Positions 29,782 to 37,262 of a stretch of 60,614 nt of DNA are shown here, piece by piece. The stretch is taken from assembly GCA_001771065.1 (NCBI GenBank), contig MESQ01000049.1, positions 1 through 60,614 of the forward strand, in the 5' to 3' direction. The stretch comes from Burkholderiales bacterium RIFOXYD12_FULL_59_19. Lineage in GTDB: Bacteria; Pseudomonadota; Gammaproteobacteria; Burkholderiales; Burkholderiaceae_C. A model generated the notes under the pieces. The model made no database searches. It saw nothing but the letters and a program-made list of their open reading frames with translations, and was not told where the DNA came from. The stretch's first letter is position 1. Every line of letters begins with the position of its first letter. The position numbers were made by a program, and so were the translations under genes.

Positions 29782-29816
29782 GCCAGGGCGCTGGCGATGC
29801 CAGGACCCGCCCTGGC
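29782..29816. promoter_or_regulatory. Nested hairpin in the ftsA-ftsZ gap
   Basis: GCCAGGGCG (29782-29790) pairs with CGCCCTGGC (29808-29816). Inside, CTGGC (29791-29795) pairs with GCCAG (29799-29803) around GAT, giving a 14-bp stem with one 4-nt bulge. T-rich DNA follows (TTCCTTTTTAG at about 29840). It may act as a partial terminator or a processing site that sets FtsZ apart from FtsA expression; this is an inference. Confidence 0.6.
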
Positions 29817-29885
29817 TGCCCGCAACACCATTCAAGCCATTCCTTTTTAGTCATTTTTTACTTATTGAAACCCCAGGAGAACACC

Positions 29886-31139
29886 ATGCCCATTGAACTT
29901 ATCGACGAAGAAAGCTTTAACCAAGGTACCCAGATCAAAGTCATTGGCGTTGGCGGCGGCGGTGGCAACGCCGTGGCCCACATGATTGCCAGCGCCGTGC
30001 AGGGCGTGGAATTCATTTGCGCCAACACCGATTCGCAGGCGCTTAGCACCAGCGACGCCCACCTCATCATCCAGCTTGGTAGCACCGGCCTGGGTGCCGG
30101 CAGCAAGCCCGACAAAGCGCGCGAAGCCGCCGAGCTGGCCATCGAGCACATCCGCGAAGCGATCGATGGCGCCCACATGCTATTTATCACGGCCGGCATG
30201 GGCGGTGGCACAGGCACTGGTGCGGCCCCCGTGATTGCGCGTGTGGCGCGTGAAATGGGCATTTTGACCGTGGGTGTGGTCACCAAACCGTTTGAGTTTG
30301 AAGGCAAGCGCCGCATGGACAATGCCGAGAGTGGTCTGGCCGAACTCGAAGCCAATGTTGATTCGCTGATTGTGGTGCTCAATGAAAAGCTGCTCGAAGT
30401 GCTGGGTGACGATGCCACCCAGGACGAAGCGTTTGCCCACGCCAACGACGTGCTGAAAAACGCGGTGGGCGGCATTGCCGAAATCATCAACGTGCCCGGC
30501 CATGTCAACGTCGACTTTGAAGACGTGCGCACCGTCATGGGTGAGCCCGGCAAAGCCATGATGGGCACCGCCGTGGCCGCCGGCCCGGACCGCGCCCGCA
30601 TCGCCGCCGAACACGCCGTGGCCTGCCCGCTGCTCGAAGGCATTGACCTGTCGGGCGCCAAAGGTGTGCTGGTGCTGATCTCGGCCGCCAAGGGCAGTCT
30701 GAAACTGTCCGAGTCCAAAGTGGCCATGAACACCATCCGCGACTACGCCTCGCAAGACGCCCATGTGATTTACGGCACCGCTTACGACGACAACCTGGGT
30801 GACCAGATTCGCGTCACGGTGGTGGCTACCGGCCTGAGCCGTCAGTCGCAGCGCCCCAAACTGGTGGTCACCCAAAGTCAACCCGAAATGCTGCAGCGTA
30901 CCGGCACCCACGACGTGCCTTTCCATATTCCGACCCTTAACACCCCGGTTGGCAGTGGCCAGGTTACAGGTTCGCTGGGCGGCAGCAGTGCTGGCCGCAC
31001 CCAAACCGACTACGGCGCCCTGGGCACCCCCAGTGTCTGGCGCAACCGCACATCGGCCGCAGCCAAGGTTGACGCGTTGAGCAGCGGTGGCATGGACGAC
31101 TTCGAGATCCCGGCGTTTTTGCGCAAGCAGGCGGATTGA
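29886..31139 (+). CDS. ftsZ: Cell division GTPase FtsZ
   Basis: Tubulin-like GTPase forming the Z ring. The 417-residue protein has IKVIGVGGGGGNAVAHMI, CANTDSQAL, the tubulin signature GGGTGTGAAPVIARVA (about residues 105-120), the T7 loop around GVLVLISAAKGSLKLSE, a variable linker (about residues 335-400) and the C-terminal peptide DDFEIPAFLRKQAD that binds FtsA and ZipA. The frame extends to 29772, but the ATG at 29886 with AGGAG nine bases upstream gives the family start. lpxC normally follows; here an islet intervenes. Confidence 0.97.
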   Translation: MPIELIDEESFNQGTQIKVIGVGGGGGNAVAHMIASAVQGVEFICANTDSQALSTSDAHLIIQLGSTGLGAGSKPDKAREAAELAIEHIREAIDGAHMLFITAGMGGGTGTGAAPVIARVAREMGILTVGVVTKPFEFEGKRRMDNAESGLAELEANVDSLIVVLNEKLLEVLGDDATQDEAFAHANDVLKNAVGGIAEIINVPGHVNVDFEDVRTVMGEPGKAMMGTAVAAGPDRARIAAEHAVACPLLEGIDLSGAKGVLVLISAAKGSLKLSESKVAMNTIRDYASQDAHVIYGTAYDDNLGDQIRVTVVATGLSRQSQRPKLVVTQSQPEMLQRTGTHDVPFHIPTLNTPVGSGQVTGSLGGSSAGRTQTDYGALGTPSVWRNRTSAAAKVDALSSGGMDDFEIPAFLRKQAD

Positions 31140-31151
31140 GCGACTGATTAA

Positions 31152-31586
31152 TCAGGGCTGCGGCACGCTGAGGTATAAAAAATCCAGCCCGCCAAAGCGC
31201 TGAAAGTCGCCGTCAAAAGAAACCAGGCGGGCCTTGGTCGCCAGCGCAAACGCTGCCAGGTAGGCATCTGTCCAGTACCGGTTGGGTAAGCCAACGTCTT
31301 TGGTCAGGAGCAGAAAATGCGGTTCCAGGTTGCTTGGTTCTGCCAGAAAAACAAGGTTTGGCGTGGCCAGGTAGCGCTGGTAAATGTCCCAGGCCTCGGT
31401 GTTGGTCAAAGCGCGGCTCAGGACACGCGCTTGTGTACTCAAGCGCATGAAACCAAGCATCGTGATGCGGCAAAACCCAACTTGATTCGCTCGCGCTTGA
31501 TGCCAGTAATCAAGCGCAGCCGAGTGGTGTACATGGTTTTCGTCCACCAAGGCAAGCCAGACGTTGATGTCAGGAATGTCTATCAC
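31152..31586 (-). CDS. PIN-domain toxin (VapC-like)
   Basis: A 144-residue PIN-domain nuclease, probably an RNA-cleaving toxin. Acidic positions: D in IDIPDINVWLALVD, E in NTEAWDIY, D in WTDAYLAAFA and D in LVSFDGDFQRF. It overlaps the start of its antitoxin's stop by 4 bases (31583-31586). Lies tail to tail with ftsZ, with 12 bases between the stop codons, so transcription from the two may collide. First gene of the ftsZ-lpxC islet. Confidence 0.87.
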   Translation of the reverse strand: MIDIPDINVWLALVDENHVHHSAALDYWHQARANQVGFCRITMLGFMRLSTQARVLSRALTNTEAWDIYQRYLATPNLVFLAEPSNLEPHFLLLTKDVGLPNRYWTDAYLAAFALATKARLVSFDGDFQRFGGLDFLYLSVPQP

Positions 31587-31879
31587 TTGGGCGCAGCGGC
31601 TTGTTGCAACACGTTTTGGTATTGCGCCAGATCTTGGTCATTCAGAATGTCATAGAGCTGGGCGTTGCTGAGTGCCGGTGTCAACGGCTTGCCTGGAACA
31701 CGCCTGATGGCAATAGGCGGTGGGGCCGGTGGTTGATCTGGCATGGGTGCGGTCACGCCTGCCGCCAAGCCGCGCTGGATCAACTGGGTAACCAGTTCTT
31801 TGAGCTTCATGCCATTGAGTGCCGCCTGCGCCTTGAGCTGGCGAAAGGTGTCATCGGGAAGGTCCAAGGTGGTGCGCAT
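31583..31879 (-). CDS. VapB-like ribbon-helix-helix antitoxin
   Basis: A 98-residue protein whose first about 40 residues (MRTTLDLPDDTFRQLKAQAA, then LNGMKLKELVTQLIQ) form a ribbon-helix-helix DNA-binding domain. The Pro-rich middle (PMPDQPPAPPPIAIRRVPGKPLTP) and the tail (SNAQLYDILNDQDLAQY) are expected to bind and block the PIN toxin. Upstream of its partner, with a 4-base overlap. Probably autoregulated; the promoter must lie in the 31880-31950 stretch, where I could not define an operator. Confidence 0.82.
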   Translation of the reverse strand: MRTTLDLPDDTFRQLKAQAALNGMKLKELVTQLIQRGLAAGVTAPMPDQPPAPPPIAIRRVPGKPLTPALSNAQLYDILNDQDLAQYQNVLQQAAAPK

Positions 31880-32032
31880 AAAAACGCCTTTACATAAAAA
31901 ATCACATGATACAAGGAATCAACACCATGGCGTTGTGCACGGATACGCCTACTGGGAAGTCGACAGGATCACTGAGTTCGAGGTGAACGATTCACGTGCA
32001 GGTCGGAGGTCAAGGATTGCGGGTCGGCGCTT

Positions 32033-32057
32033 GCAATGGCAAATGGGTTGCCATTGC
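32033..32057. repeat. Perfect 10-bp hairpin
   Basis: GCAATGGCAA (32033-32042) and TTGCCATTGC (32048-32057) form a perfect stem with a 5-base loop, just upstream of the first copy of the 262-bp repeat. It is in the gene-free stretch 31880-32716, which otherwise holds that repeat and no supported gene. Function unknown. Confidence 0.6.
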
Positions 32058-32095
32058 GTCGCCCGTATGAAGCGCAGCGCAATCCGGGGTGTCCC

Positions 32096-32357
32096 GTGCA
32101 GGTGCCCAGTGGCAAGCCGGGTCTCGCCCCGGCGGGCGACTCACTTTTCTTTGCTTCGCCAAAGAAAAGTAAGCAAAAGAAAGGCGACCCCGCTGTCTGC
32201 GACCCGCAGCAAAGCTGCGGGCAACCCGCGCTGGGCAGGTTTTGCGGGGGAGCCGCTCGAACTCGCTGCGCTCAGACAATCGCGTCTCCTGATCCCGCAA
32301 AACCCGCCCAGCGCAGGCGCAGACAGAAAGGGGTTGGACAGCCGAACATCCAACCCC
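32096..32357. repeat. 262-bp dispersed repeat, copy 1
   Basis: This block (GTGCAGGTGCCCAGTGGC to TCCAACCCC) is almost identical to 35312-35575, 3.2 kb away in the same orientation, with a handful of substitutions and a 2-base length difference. It contains internal hairpins: TTTTCTTTGCTTCGCCAAAGAAAA, an 8-bp-plus stem given by its ends only, GCAGC/GCTGC pairs and the closing GGGGTTGGA/TCCAACCCC stem. It has no plausible gene. Such blocks look like the intergenic repeats of Comamonadaceae. The 60 bp after it (to the GTTAGGC at 32399) also fold. Confidence 0.85.
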
Positions 32358-32716
32358 CGCAGCTCGTGCTGCTGCGCAGCACTACGATAGGCTGGCGGTG
32401 TTAGGCATTGTGTTGGAAAAACTTCGTAGGGCCTCAAAAGCAGCGCTGTCTGGCTCCAATGCAGTTCCATTTTGCGCGAGCGTTGGATAGGTTGCAGGCT
32501 GATTTCCGTTTCAGTCACGTCAGGTTCTGATGACAGACGCTTGGAAAAGCCTTCAATCCCCAATTGCGACCGCCTCAGCAAGCGATTTAGCCAAATAAAA
32601 TTTAGCATCAGGTGGTAACATAGTTTTTTCAGCAGTTCAGTGTGGCAGATAAACACAATTTATTGGGTATATCTACGTCTTTTTTATATATTGTTAAAGT
32701 TAAATGGGAGATGATT

Positions 32717-33127
32717 ATGAATAATTATAAAAGATTTTCATTTTTAATAATGCTGTCACTGTTTATTCTAATAAATTCTGGATGCTCGGTCGTTATGGCT
32801 GCTAAGCAGCCAAGTGCTAAAAATATTGATCTATTCAGGGTCGGAACACCACGAAGTATGCTTTTGGCTGAGTTTGGATTACCTACCATTAGCGAAGTTC
32901 AAGATGGGAAAAAGCATGAAATTTATAAATTTATTCAGGGATATAGTGCTGGAGCTAGAACTGGACGTGCTGTAATTCACGGGGTAGCCGATGTGCTAAC
33001 TTTGGGTTTGTGGGAGGTGATCGCTACACCAGCTGAAGGAGCTTTTAGTGGTGACGAGATAGCATATGACGTTCGCTACGACGAAAAAGACTACATAGAC
33101 CAAATAGTAGTTCTAAAAGGACGCTAA
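32717..33127 (+). CDS. Small AT-rich putative lipoprotein
   Basis: A 136-residue exported protein. Residues about 1-25 are a signal peptide (MNNYKRFSFLIMLSLFILIN), ending SGC, a weak lipobox because residue -3 is not aliphatic. The mature part (NIDLFRVGTPRSMLLAEFG) resembles the BamE/SmpA-type motif (VGxxRxxxLxxFGxP), followed by a Gly/Ala-rich hydrophobic stretch (SAGARTGRAVIHGVADV) and a C-terminal strand pair. GGGAG at 32706-32710 supports the ATG at 32717 (or 32711). Codon use is markedly AT-rich compared with the core genes, suggesting horizontal transfer. Function unknown. Confidence 0.7.
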   Translation: MNNYKRFSFLIMLSLFILINSGCSVVMAAKQPSAKNIDLFRVGTPRSMLLAEFGLPTISEVQDGKKHEIYKFIQGYSAGARTGRAVIHGVADVLTLGLWEVIATPAEGAFSGDEIAYDVRYDEKDYIDQIVVLKGR

Positions 33128-33356
33128 CCATCATCTTTTTACGTCTAACCCGCTATTCAATCAGCTCGATCTATTGCTAACTATCTAATATCAAAAGATG
33201 ATCACATACCAACATCTGTACCGCATAAAAAGTAATTCGATAAAATCGAAAATTACAGAAACGAATACATTGCATACTGCGTCTAAAGATTTCTGGAGGC
33301 AATCAACGGTTTAACTATTCGAGGGATCTGGTGTTTGCTGTTAGTTTTTCGGACAC

Positions 33357-33830
33357 TTGGAGAACAAGATTATTATTACCAGAATTTATGCTTTGGAATG
33401 TGTCGAAAATCCAATACTACGCCAACTCTATGAAAGAGCAAAAAGTGGTAGGTCACAGGAATTTCTCGCCAAAATTGATGGATGTGAGGCTGGTTTTCTT
33501 TCCTATGAAGATTGGAGTGATCATATGCTCGGCTTTATCTATAACATTTTCATTCTTCCCGAGCACCGAGGTCAAGGAATAGGACGCGATTTACTTTCGT
33601 ACTCGGAAAATATTGCCAAGAGTCTTCGTTGTAAACTTATTCAGTTAGAGCCTCGCGCCTTTGATCACACAGTAGATTTGAATTGGCTTATTTCGTGGTA
33701 CGCGAGGATGGGTTATGTGTCGAAGGCGGATGGTTCTACAAGGATGGAGAAAATTCTTGTTGTCACACAAACTAGATTGAAACATCAAGTTCAACGTTCT
33801 GCCTGCTTATCCCAGCCAGTTCGGCAATGA
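33357..33830 (+). CDS. GNAT-family N-acetyltransferase
   Basis: A 157-residue protein with a GNAT fold: N-terminal helix (ENPILRQLYERAKSGRSQEF), beta strands (AKIDGCEAGFLSYEDW), and the acetyl-CoA loop IYNIFILPEHRGQGIGRDLL (Q/RxxGxG/A as HRGQGIG, about residues 69-75), then NWLISWYARMGYV. Substrate unknown. The frame has only a TTG start at 33357, directly downstream of an in-frame stop, with a poor ribosome site, so the N terminus is unsure. The last about 25 residues (VVTQTRLKHQVQRSACLSQ) look like read-through into non-family sequence. AT-rich, foreign-looking codon use. Confidence 0.7.
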   Translation: MENKIIITRIYALECVENPILRQLYERAKSGRSQEFLAKIDGCEAGFLSYEDWSDHMLGFIYNIFILPEHRGQGIGRDLLSYSENIAKSLRCKLIQLEPRAFDHTVDLNWLISWYARMGYVSKADGSTRMEKILVVTQTRLKHQVQRSACLSQPVRQ

Positions 33831-33907
33831 GGCCCATCCGCATTCTGTGTCGGGATTACTTCCGATAGGCGTTGCTATTTCTTTCTATTGGTTGATTTTT
33901 TAAAAGT

Positions 33908-34474
33908 ATGGAGGTAATTTTGAATTTCAGCAAAAGAGCAGGGTGGATACGGCTTTGGTGGGTAGTCACCATATCGGTTACAGGTTGGATGATTTGGGTC
34001 GGTCAGCAGGAGTCATTTGATGACAGGAAGCTGCGCAGTTTTAAGGTTCAAGCGGCAGTTGTCGCAGACATTGAAAATCCAGAGTGCGGATGGTTGCTGA
34101 TTCCGGCACGATACGTCGACGATCCCGCTTTCTCGAAGCAAACATCGGCAATGATAGGTCGTGCCATCGCGAATAAATCATCAGACGGTGCGTTACATGG
34201 TTCTTGTATGCAATTGAATTCATTCAAAATCGTTCTCGAAAACAGGATTTTTAATCGTGATCTAGGGCTGCTGCCGGATTTCTTTGTTCGAGACTTGCCA
34301 ACATACACAGAATATATGAATCAACTTGCACTATACGGCCAGCGAACTTTTGATCGCTATGTCCTCATGGTGTATGCCAAGCCCGTCATGGTGTTCGTCA
34401 GTTCTTGGGCACTATTCCTAGTACTGTTAATGCTGGCACGGTGGATTGCTGCGGGTTTCCGGCAGCCTTCGTGA
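33908..34474 (+). CDS. Putative inner-membrane protein, unknown function
   Basis: A 188-residue protein with two predicted membrane segments: residues about 13-31 (IRLWWVVTISVTGWMIWVG) and about 158-180 (VMVFVSSWALFLVLLMLARW). The about 125 residues between them would be periplasmic, with two Cys (ECGWLLIP and GSCMQLN), possibly disulfide-bonded. I recognise no family. AGTATGGAGG before the coding start gives a plausible ribosome site with alternative starts at 33908 (ATG) or the following TTG. It stands alone in the AT-rich islet. Confidence 0.55.
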   Translation: MEVILNFSKRAGWIRLWWVVTISVTGWMIWVGQQESFDDRKLRSFKVQAAVVADIENPECGWLLIPARYVDDPAFSKQTSAMIGRAIANKSSDGALHGSCMQLNSFKIVLENRIFNRDLGLLPDFFVRDLPTYTEYMNQLALYGQRTFDRYVLMVYAKPVMVFVSSWALFLVLLMLARWIAAGFRQPS

Positions 34475-34479
34475 GTATG

Positions 34480-34825
34480 TCTGTTCCCTGATGCTAATGA
34501 AGCACTGCACTCTTTTTATTCTGCAATCAATCAGTGGCGCTCATATATCAAATATCAATCTGCTTATCACTTATCTACAGATGAATTTCGTGATATCTAT
34601 TCACACTCTGGACATGGGCTGCAAAAACGTTCTTGATGCGATTAATTGCAAGGGATATCAGAACCATGATTTCCCCTAGCAGGTGAGATGATGAAAAGTT
34701 TGATAACCACTATCTTGGCGCATTTATGCCGTCAACTGAAACGTTAACGGGCGGCGGCTTGCGCGGGACGGGGAAGTCCCTTTCATTCGTTAGCGATCCA
34801 CAATACCCCCCAACCTGGAATAGCT
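34480..34825. other. Gene-poor stretch in the islet
   Basis: A 77-codon frame at 34446-34679 overlaps the preceding gene and has no family features, so I do not call it. GGGAC (34765-34769) and GTCCC (34776-34780) form a short hairpin followed by TTT, a weak terminator candidate. Two CGTTA-containing words (about 34742 and 34788) flank that hairpin. Confidence 0.4.
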
Positions 34826-35083
34826 ATGACCGATGTGATTGCCTTCGATATCTACCGCACCGAGACATTAACACTTAATGCGGACAAGTACGTTGTCCGT
34901 TTTGCTAAGCGTAAAGACGGTGAAGAGTACGCACTCTTCGCTGTCAATGAGACCGGAACTAAGAGTTGGCGCTGCTTCTACTCCCCTGAAGTTGCCGCAG
35001 ACTTCAAGCGGAGTACCGGAAAAGCACTAGAAACAGGGGTATATTCTGTCCTCAAACACGACATCGAGCGCGGCATCATCTGA
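34826..35083 (+). CDS. Small conserved-looking protein, unknown function
   Basis: An 85-residue soluble protein with regular alternation of strands (IYRTETLTLNADKYVVRFAK, then EEYALFAVNETGTKSWRCFY) and a C-terminal helix pair (PEVAADFKRSTGKALETGVY). The start ATG follows TGGAATAGCT, a weak ribosome site. I do not recognise a family. Composition is closer to the core genome than its left neighbours. It lies directly upstream of the MITE-like element at 35138. Confidence 0.5.
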   Translation: MTDVIAFDIYRTETLTLNADKYVVRFAKRKDGEEYALFAVNETGTKSWRCFYSPEVAADFKRSTGKALETGVYSVLKHDIERGII

Positions 35084-35137
35084 GATAGAAAGTGCCGGAA
35101 AGGTTCGCGATCTCCTATTTCGATTGCCAAATGATGT

Positions 35138-35294
35138 CTAGGAGTCTGGGCGGCAGAAGGATTTGAAAAATAGTCTCGAAATTTCGACCTCTAAGAATGG
35201 CTCAGGTTGCATTATTTCGACGTAGCCAAGGGTTCAAGTATCCCCGAAAACGTCACTTTATAGCTGCGCTCTCTTCTGCCGCCCAGACTCCTAG
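35138..35294. mobile_element. 157-bp MITE-like element with 22-bp perfect terminal inverted repeats
   Basis: The 22 bases at 35138-35159 (CTAGGAGTCTGGGCGGCAGA plus AG) are the exact reverse complement of 35273-35294. Both termini end in CTAG. The interior of 113 bp has no gene and contains the palindrome TCGAAATTTCGA near 35175-35186. The structure fits a non-autonomous miniature transposable element. I see no clear target-site duplication, and no matching transposase is in the window. A long-stem RNA hairpin is the alternative. Confidence 0.6.
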
Positions 35295-35311
35295 CCTGGG
35301 TTGTGAGTGGT

Positions 35312-35575
35312 GTGCAGGTGCCCAGTGGCAAGCCGGGTCTCGCCCCGGCGGGCGACTCACTTTTCTTTGCTTCGCCAAAGAAAAGTAAGCAAAAGAAAGG
35401 CGACCCCGCTGTCTGCGACCCGCAGCAAAGCTGCGGGCAACCTGCGCTGGGCAGGTTTTGCGGGGGAGTCGCTCGAACTCGCTGCGCTCAGACAATCGCG
35501 TCTCCTGATCCCGCAAAACCCACCCAGCGCAGGCGCAGACAGAAAGGGGGGGGGGACAGCCGAACATCCAACCCC
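35312..35575. repeat. 262-bp dispersed repeat, copy 2 (264 bp)
   Basis: Near-identical to 32096-32357 and in the same orientation. Differences include a run of ten G near 35546-35555 where copy 1 has GGGGTTGG, which breaks the terminal hairpin. Together the two copies bracket the AT-rich genes (32717-35083) and the MITE-like element, so recombination between them would delete or circularise about 3.2 kb. Confidence 0.85.
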
Positions 35576-35665
35576 TACGCCTTGCAGATAGTCAGTCGCC
35601 AGCCTGTTGGCGTCAGTCTGCCGAGTGACACGATGCCGAATGGGCGTGGCGGCAGTGCCACGATG

Positions 35666-35713
35666 ATGTATCGTTTGCGATGCATTGAGCCTTAAAAGTA
35701 TTATTATCGATAC
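35666..35713. promoter_or_regulatory. Candidate HipB operator region
   Basis: ATGTATCG (35666-35673), TTT-G, CGATGCAT (to 35685) is a 20-nt palindrome with one mismatch. GTATTATTATCGATAC (35698-35713) is a second dyad touching the hipB ATG. GTATCG in the first is the reverse complement of CGATAC in the second. HipB-type repressors bind paired palindromes upstream of their operon, so autoregulation is likely. The exact half-site is inferred. Confidence 0.5.
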
Positions 35714-35962
35714 ATGGATCAGTCATTTCATCTGCAAAAACTGGGGCAAGCCTTCAAAGCCATGCGCACCAACCGCGGCTTGACGCAAGAGGCGTTGGCG
35801 CGCTTGGCCGGGGTGACGCGGCTCAAGGTCATTGCCATTGAGGCGGGGCGCAGTTCGGTGTCAGTTGAGAGTCACGCCAGGCTGGCGGCTGCCTTGGGGG
35901 CAGAGCTGGCTTTGCTGGCGCGCACCCGACCCACGCTGGATGAACTGAAAGACTTTCAATGA
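35714..35962 (+). CDS. hipB: HipB-like antitoxin/repressor
   Basis: An 82-residue helix-turn-helix protein (HTH_3/Cro type): LGQAFKAMRTNRGLTQEALA (residues about 8-27), LAGVTRLKVIAIEAGRSSVS and a C-terminal helix LAAALGAELALLAR. It would bind and neutralise HipA and repress the operon. ATG at 35714, overlapping hipA by 4 bases. Confidence 0.88.
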   Translation: MDQSFHLQKLGQAFKAMRTNRGLTQEALARLAGVTRLKVIAIEAGRSSVSVESHARLAAALGAELALLARTRPTLDELKDFQ

Positions 35963-37158
35963 GCGCGGCCACCCACCTGCGTGTGACCACGCCCCAGGGT
36001 GAGGCCGGGGCATTGACGCAGGAGCAAGGCCAGTTCTTGTTTGGCTACGACTTGGTGAGCGCAGCGGCGGCCATCAGCCTGACGATGCCGGTGCGCAAGG
36101 CGCAATACGCGCACGCTGCGCTGCATCCCATCTTTCAGATGAATTTGCCCGAGGGGTTTTTACTGGAAGAGCTGCAAAACCGCTTGGCCAAAATCGTCCA
36201 CCTGGACCCGATGATGTTGCTGGCGCTGTCAGGCGGGCAGGCGCCGATTGGGCGCGTGCAGGTGCAGTCGCAATGGCTCAACCCATTGGCTGGCGCACCG
36301 GGTAAGGGTGAGCGTTTAACCGAAATTCTGGCCTGGGACGGCACCGAAAATCTGTTTGCCGAGCTGGTGGACAAATACATCTACCGTACCGGCATCTCGG
36401 GCGTGCAGCCCAAGGTTCTGGTGCCGCAGGTGATGGAGCGTGAGCCGGGTAAGGCAACGGTGATCACCCCTGATTTGATTGTGAAGAGTGGGCGGCAAGA
36501 ATACCCAGGCCTGGCGGCCAACGAGTTTTTGTGCATGACCATGGCCAAAGCCAGTGGCATGGCGGTGCCAGAGTTTTACCTATCGAAAAACCGCGAGCTG
36601 TTTGTGATGCAGCGCTTTGACCGCCAAGCCGATGGCACGCCAATGGGTTTTGAAGATATGGCCGTGCTGGCGGGTTTGTCATCGCGCGACAAATACAAAA
36701 CCAGCTACCGCCATGTGGCCAAATTGATCGAGGCCTTTGCCTCGGGCCCCAACGTTCGCGCATCCTTGGAAGCGCTGTTTGACATCGTGGCATTGTCGTG
36801 TGTGGTGGGCAATGGGGACGCGCACCTGAAAAACTTTGGCCTGCTGTACACCGACCCAACCGCCACTGACTGCCGCCTGGCCCCGGCGTTTGATATTGTC
36901 AACACCACCGCTTACATTCCAGAAGATGTGCTGGCGCTGGATTTGTCTGGTTTCAAGTCATTTTTTGCCGCCCGCCAAGGGCTGCTGGACTTCGGTCAGG
37001 TGTGTCAGGTGGCCGACCCGCGTAACCGGGTGCAGGAGTTGATACTGACTGCCGAGATGGTCATCCGGCAAGAGGCAGAGGTGGCGGAGTCCATACCGCA
37101 GGTGGTGGCGGCCATCAAGCACAGCACGAACATGCTCAAGGAAGTTTTCTTTGATTGA
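35959..37158 (+). CDS. hipA: HipA-like serine/threonine kinase toxin
   Basis: Kinase toxin of a type II system; in E. coli HipA phosphorylates GltX, inducing a stringent-like dormant state. The 399-residue protein has the N-terminal subdomain (FLFGYDLVSAAAAISLTMPV), the Gly-rich loop GISGVQPKVLVP (about residues 147-158), VIKS-like ATP lysine region (LIVKSGRQEYPGL), MQRFDRQADG, the catalytic loop GNGDAHLKN (D287) and the metal motif PAFDIV (D312). Motifs are intact, so it is probably active. The target cannot be read from sequence. It ends 100 bases before lpxC. Confidence 0.92.
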   Translation: MSAATHLRVTTPQGEAGALTQEQGQFLFGYDLVSAAAAISLTMPVRKAQYAHAALHPIFQMNLPEGFLLEELQNRLAKIVHLDPMMLLALSGGQAPIGRVQVQSQWLNPLAGAPGKGERLTEILAWDGTENLFAELVDKYIYRTGISGVQPKVLVPQVMEREPGKATVITPDLIVKSGRQEYPGLAANEFLCMTMAKASGMAVPEFYLSKNRELFVMQRFDRQADGTPMGFEDMAVLAGLSSRDKYKTSYRHVAKLIEAFASGPNVRASLEALFDIVALSCVVGNGDAHLKNFGLLYTDPTATDCRLAPAFDIVNTTAYIPEDVLALDLSGFKSFFAARQGLLDFGQVCQVADPRNRVQELILTAEMVIRQEAEVAESIPQVVAAIKHSTNMLKEVFFD

Positions 37159-37217
37159 ATCCATGAAAAGTTTTACCTCTCCGTCTTGGCACGCAGTTGC
37201 CGTAAACCGCAGTTCCA

Positions 37218-37262
37218 CACGGCAATTAACGCGCAGTGCTAGCAAAAAGTAAAATTGCCGCG
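37218..37262. promoter_or_regulatory. Inverted repeat ending on the lpxC start codon
   Basis: CACGGCAATT (37218-37227) pairs with AATTGCCGCG (37253-37262) at 9 of 10 positions, loop 25 nt. The first base of the lpxC GTG is the last base of the stem, and no good Shine-Dalgarno precedes the GTG. The stem could restrict ribosome access or be a protein-binding dyad. Confidence 0.4.

Noticed and set aside
32350..32405. Integron attC-like site (ATCCAAC ... GTTAGGC with an inner GTGCTGC/GCAGCAC stem)
   Set aside because: The left box is part of the closing hairpin of the 262-bp repeat and also occurs in copy 2 without a right box. No integrase is seen and the following genes are not flanked by similar sites.
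34446..34679. 77-codon frame MLRVSGSLREYVC...
   Set aside because: Overlaps the 3' end of the membrane protein gene and has no ribosome site or family match.
34740..34795. Another attC-like pair (CGTTAAC and GTTAGCG) near the small hairpin
   Set aside because: The boxes do not fit the consensus at two positions each and the interior does not fold like attC.
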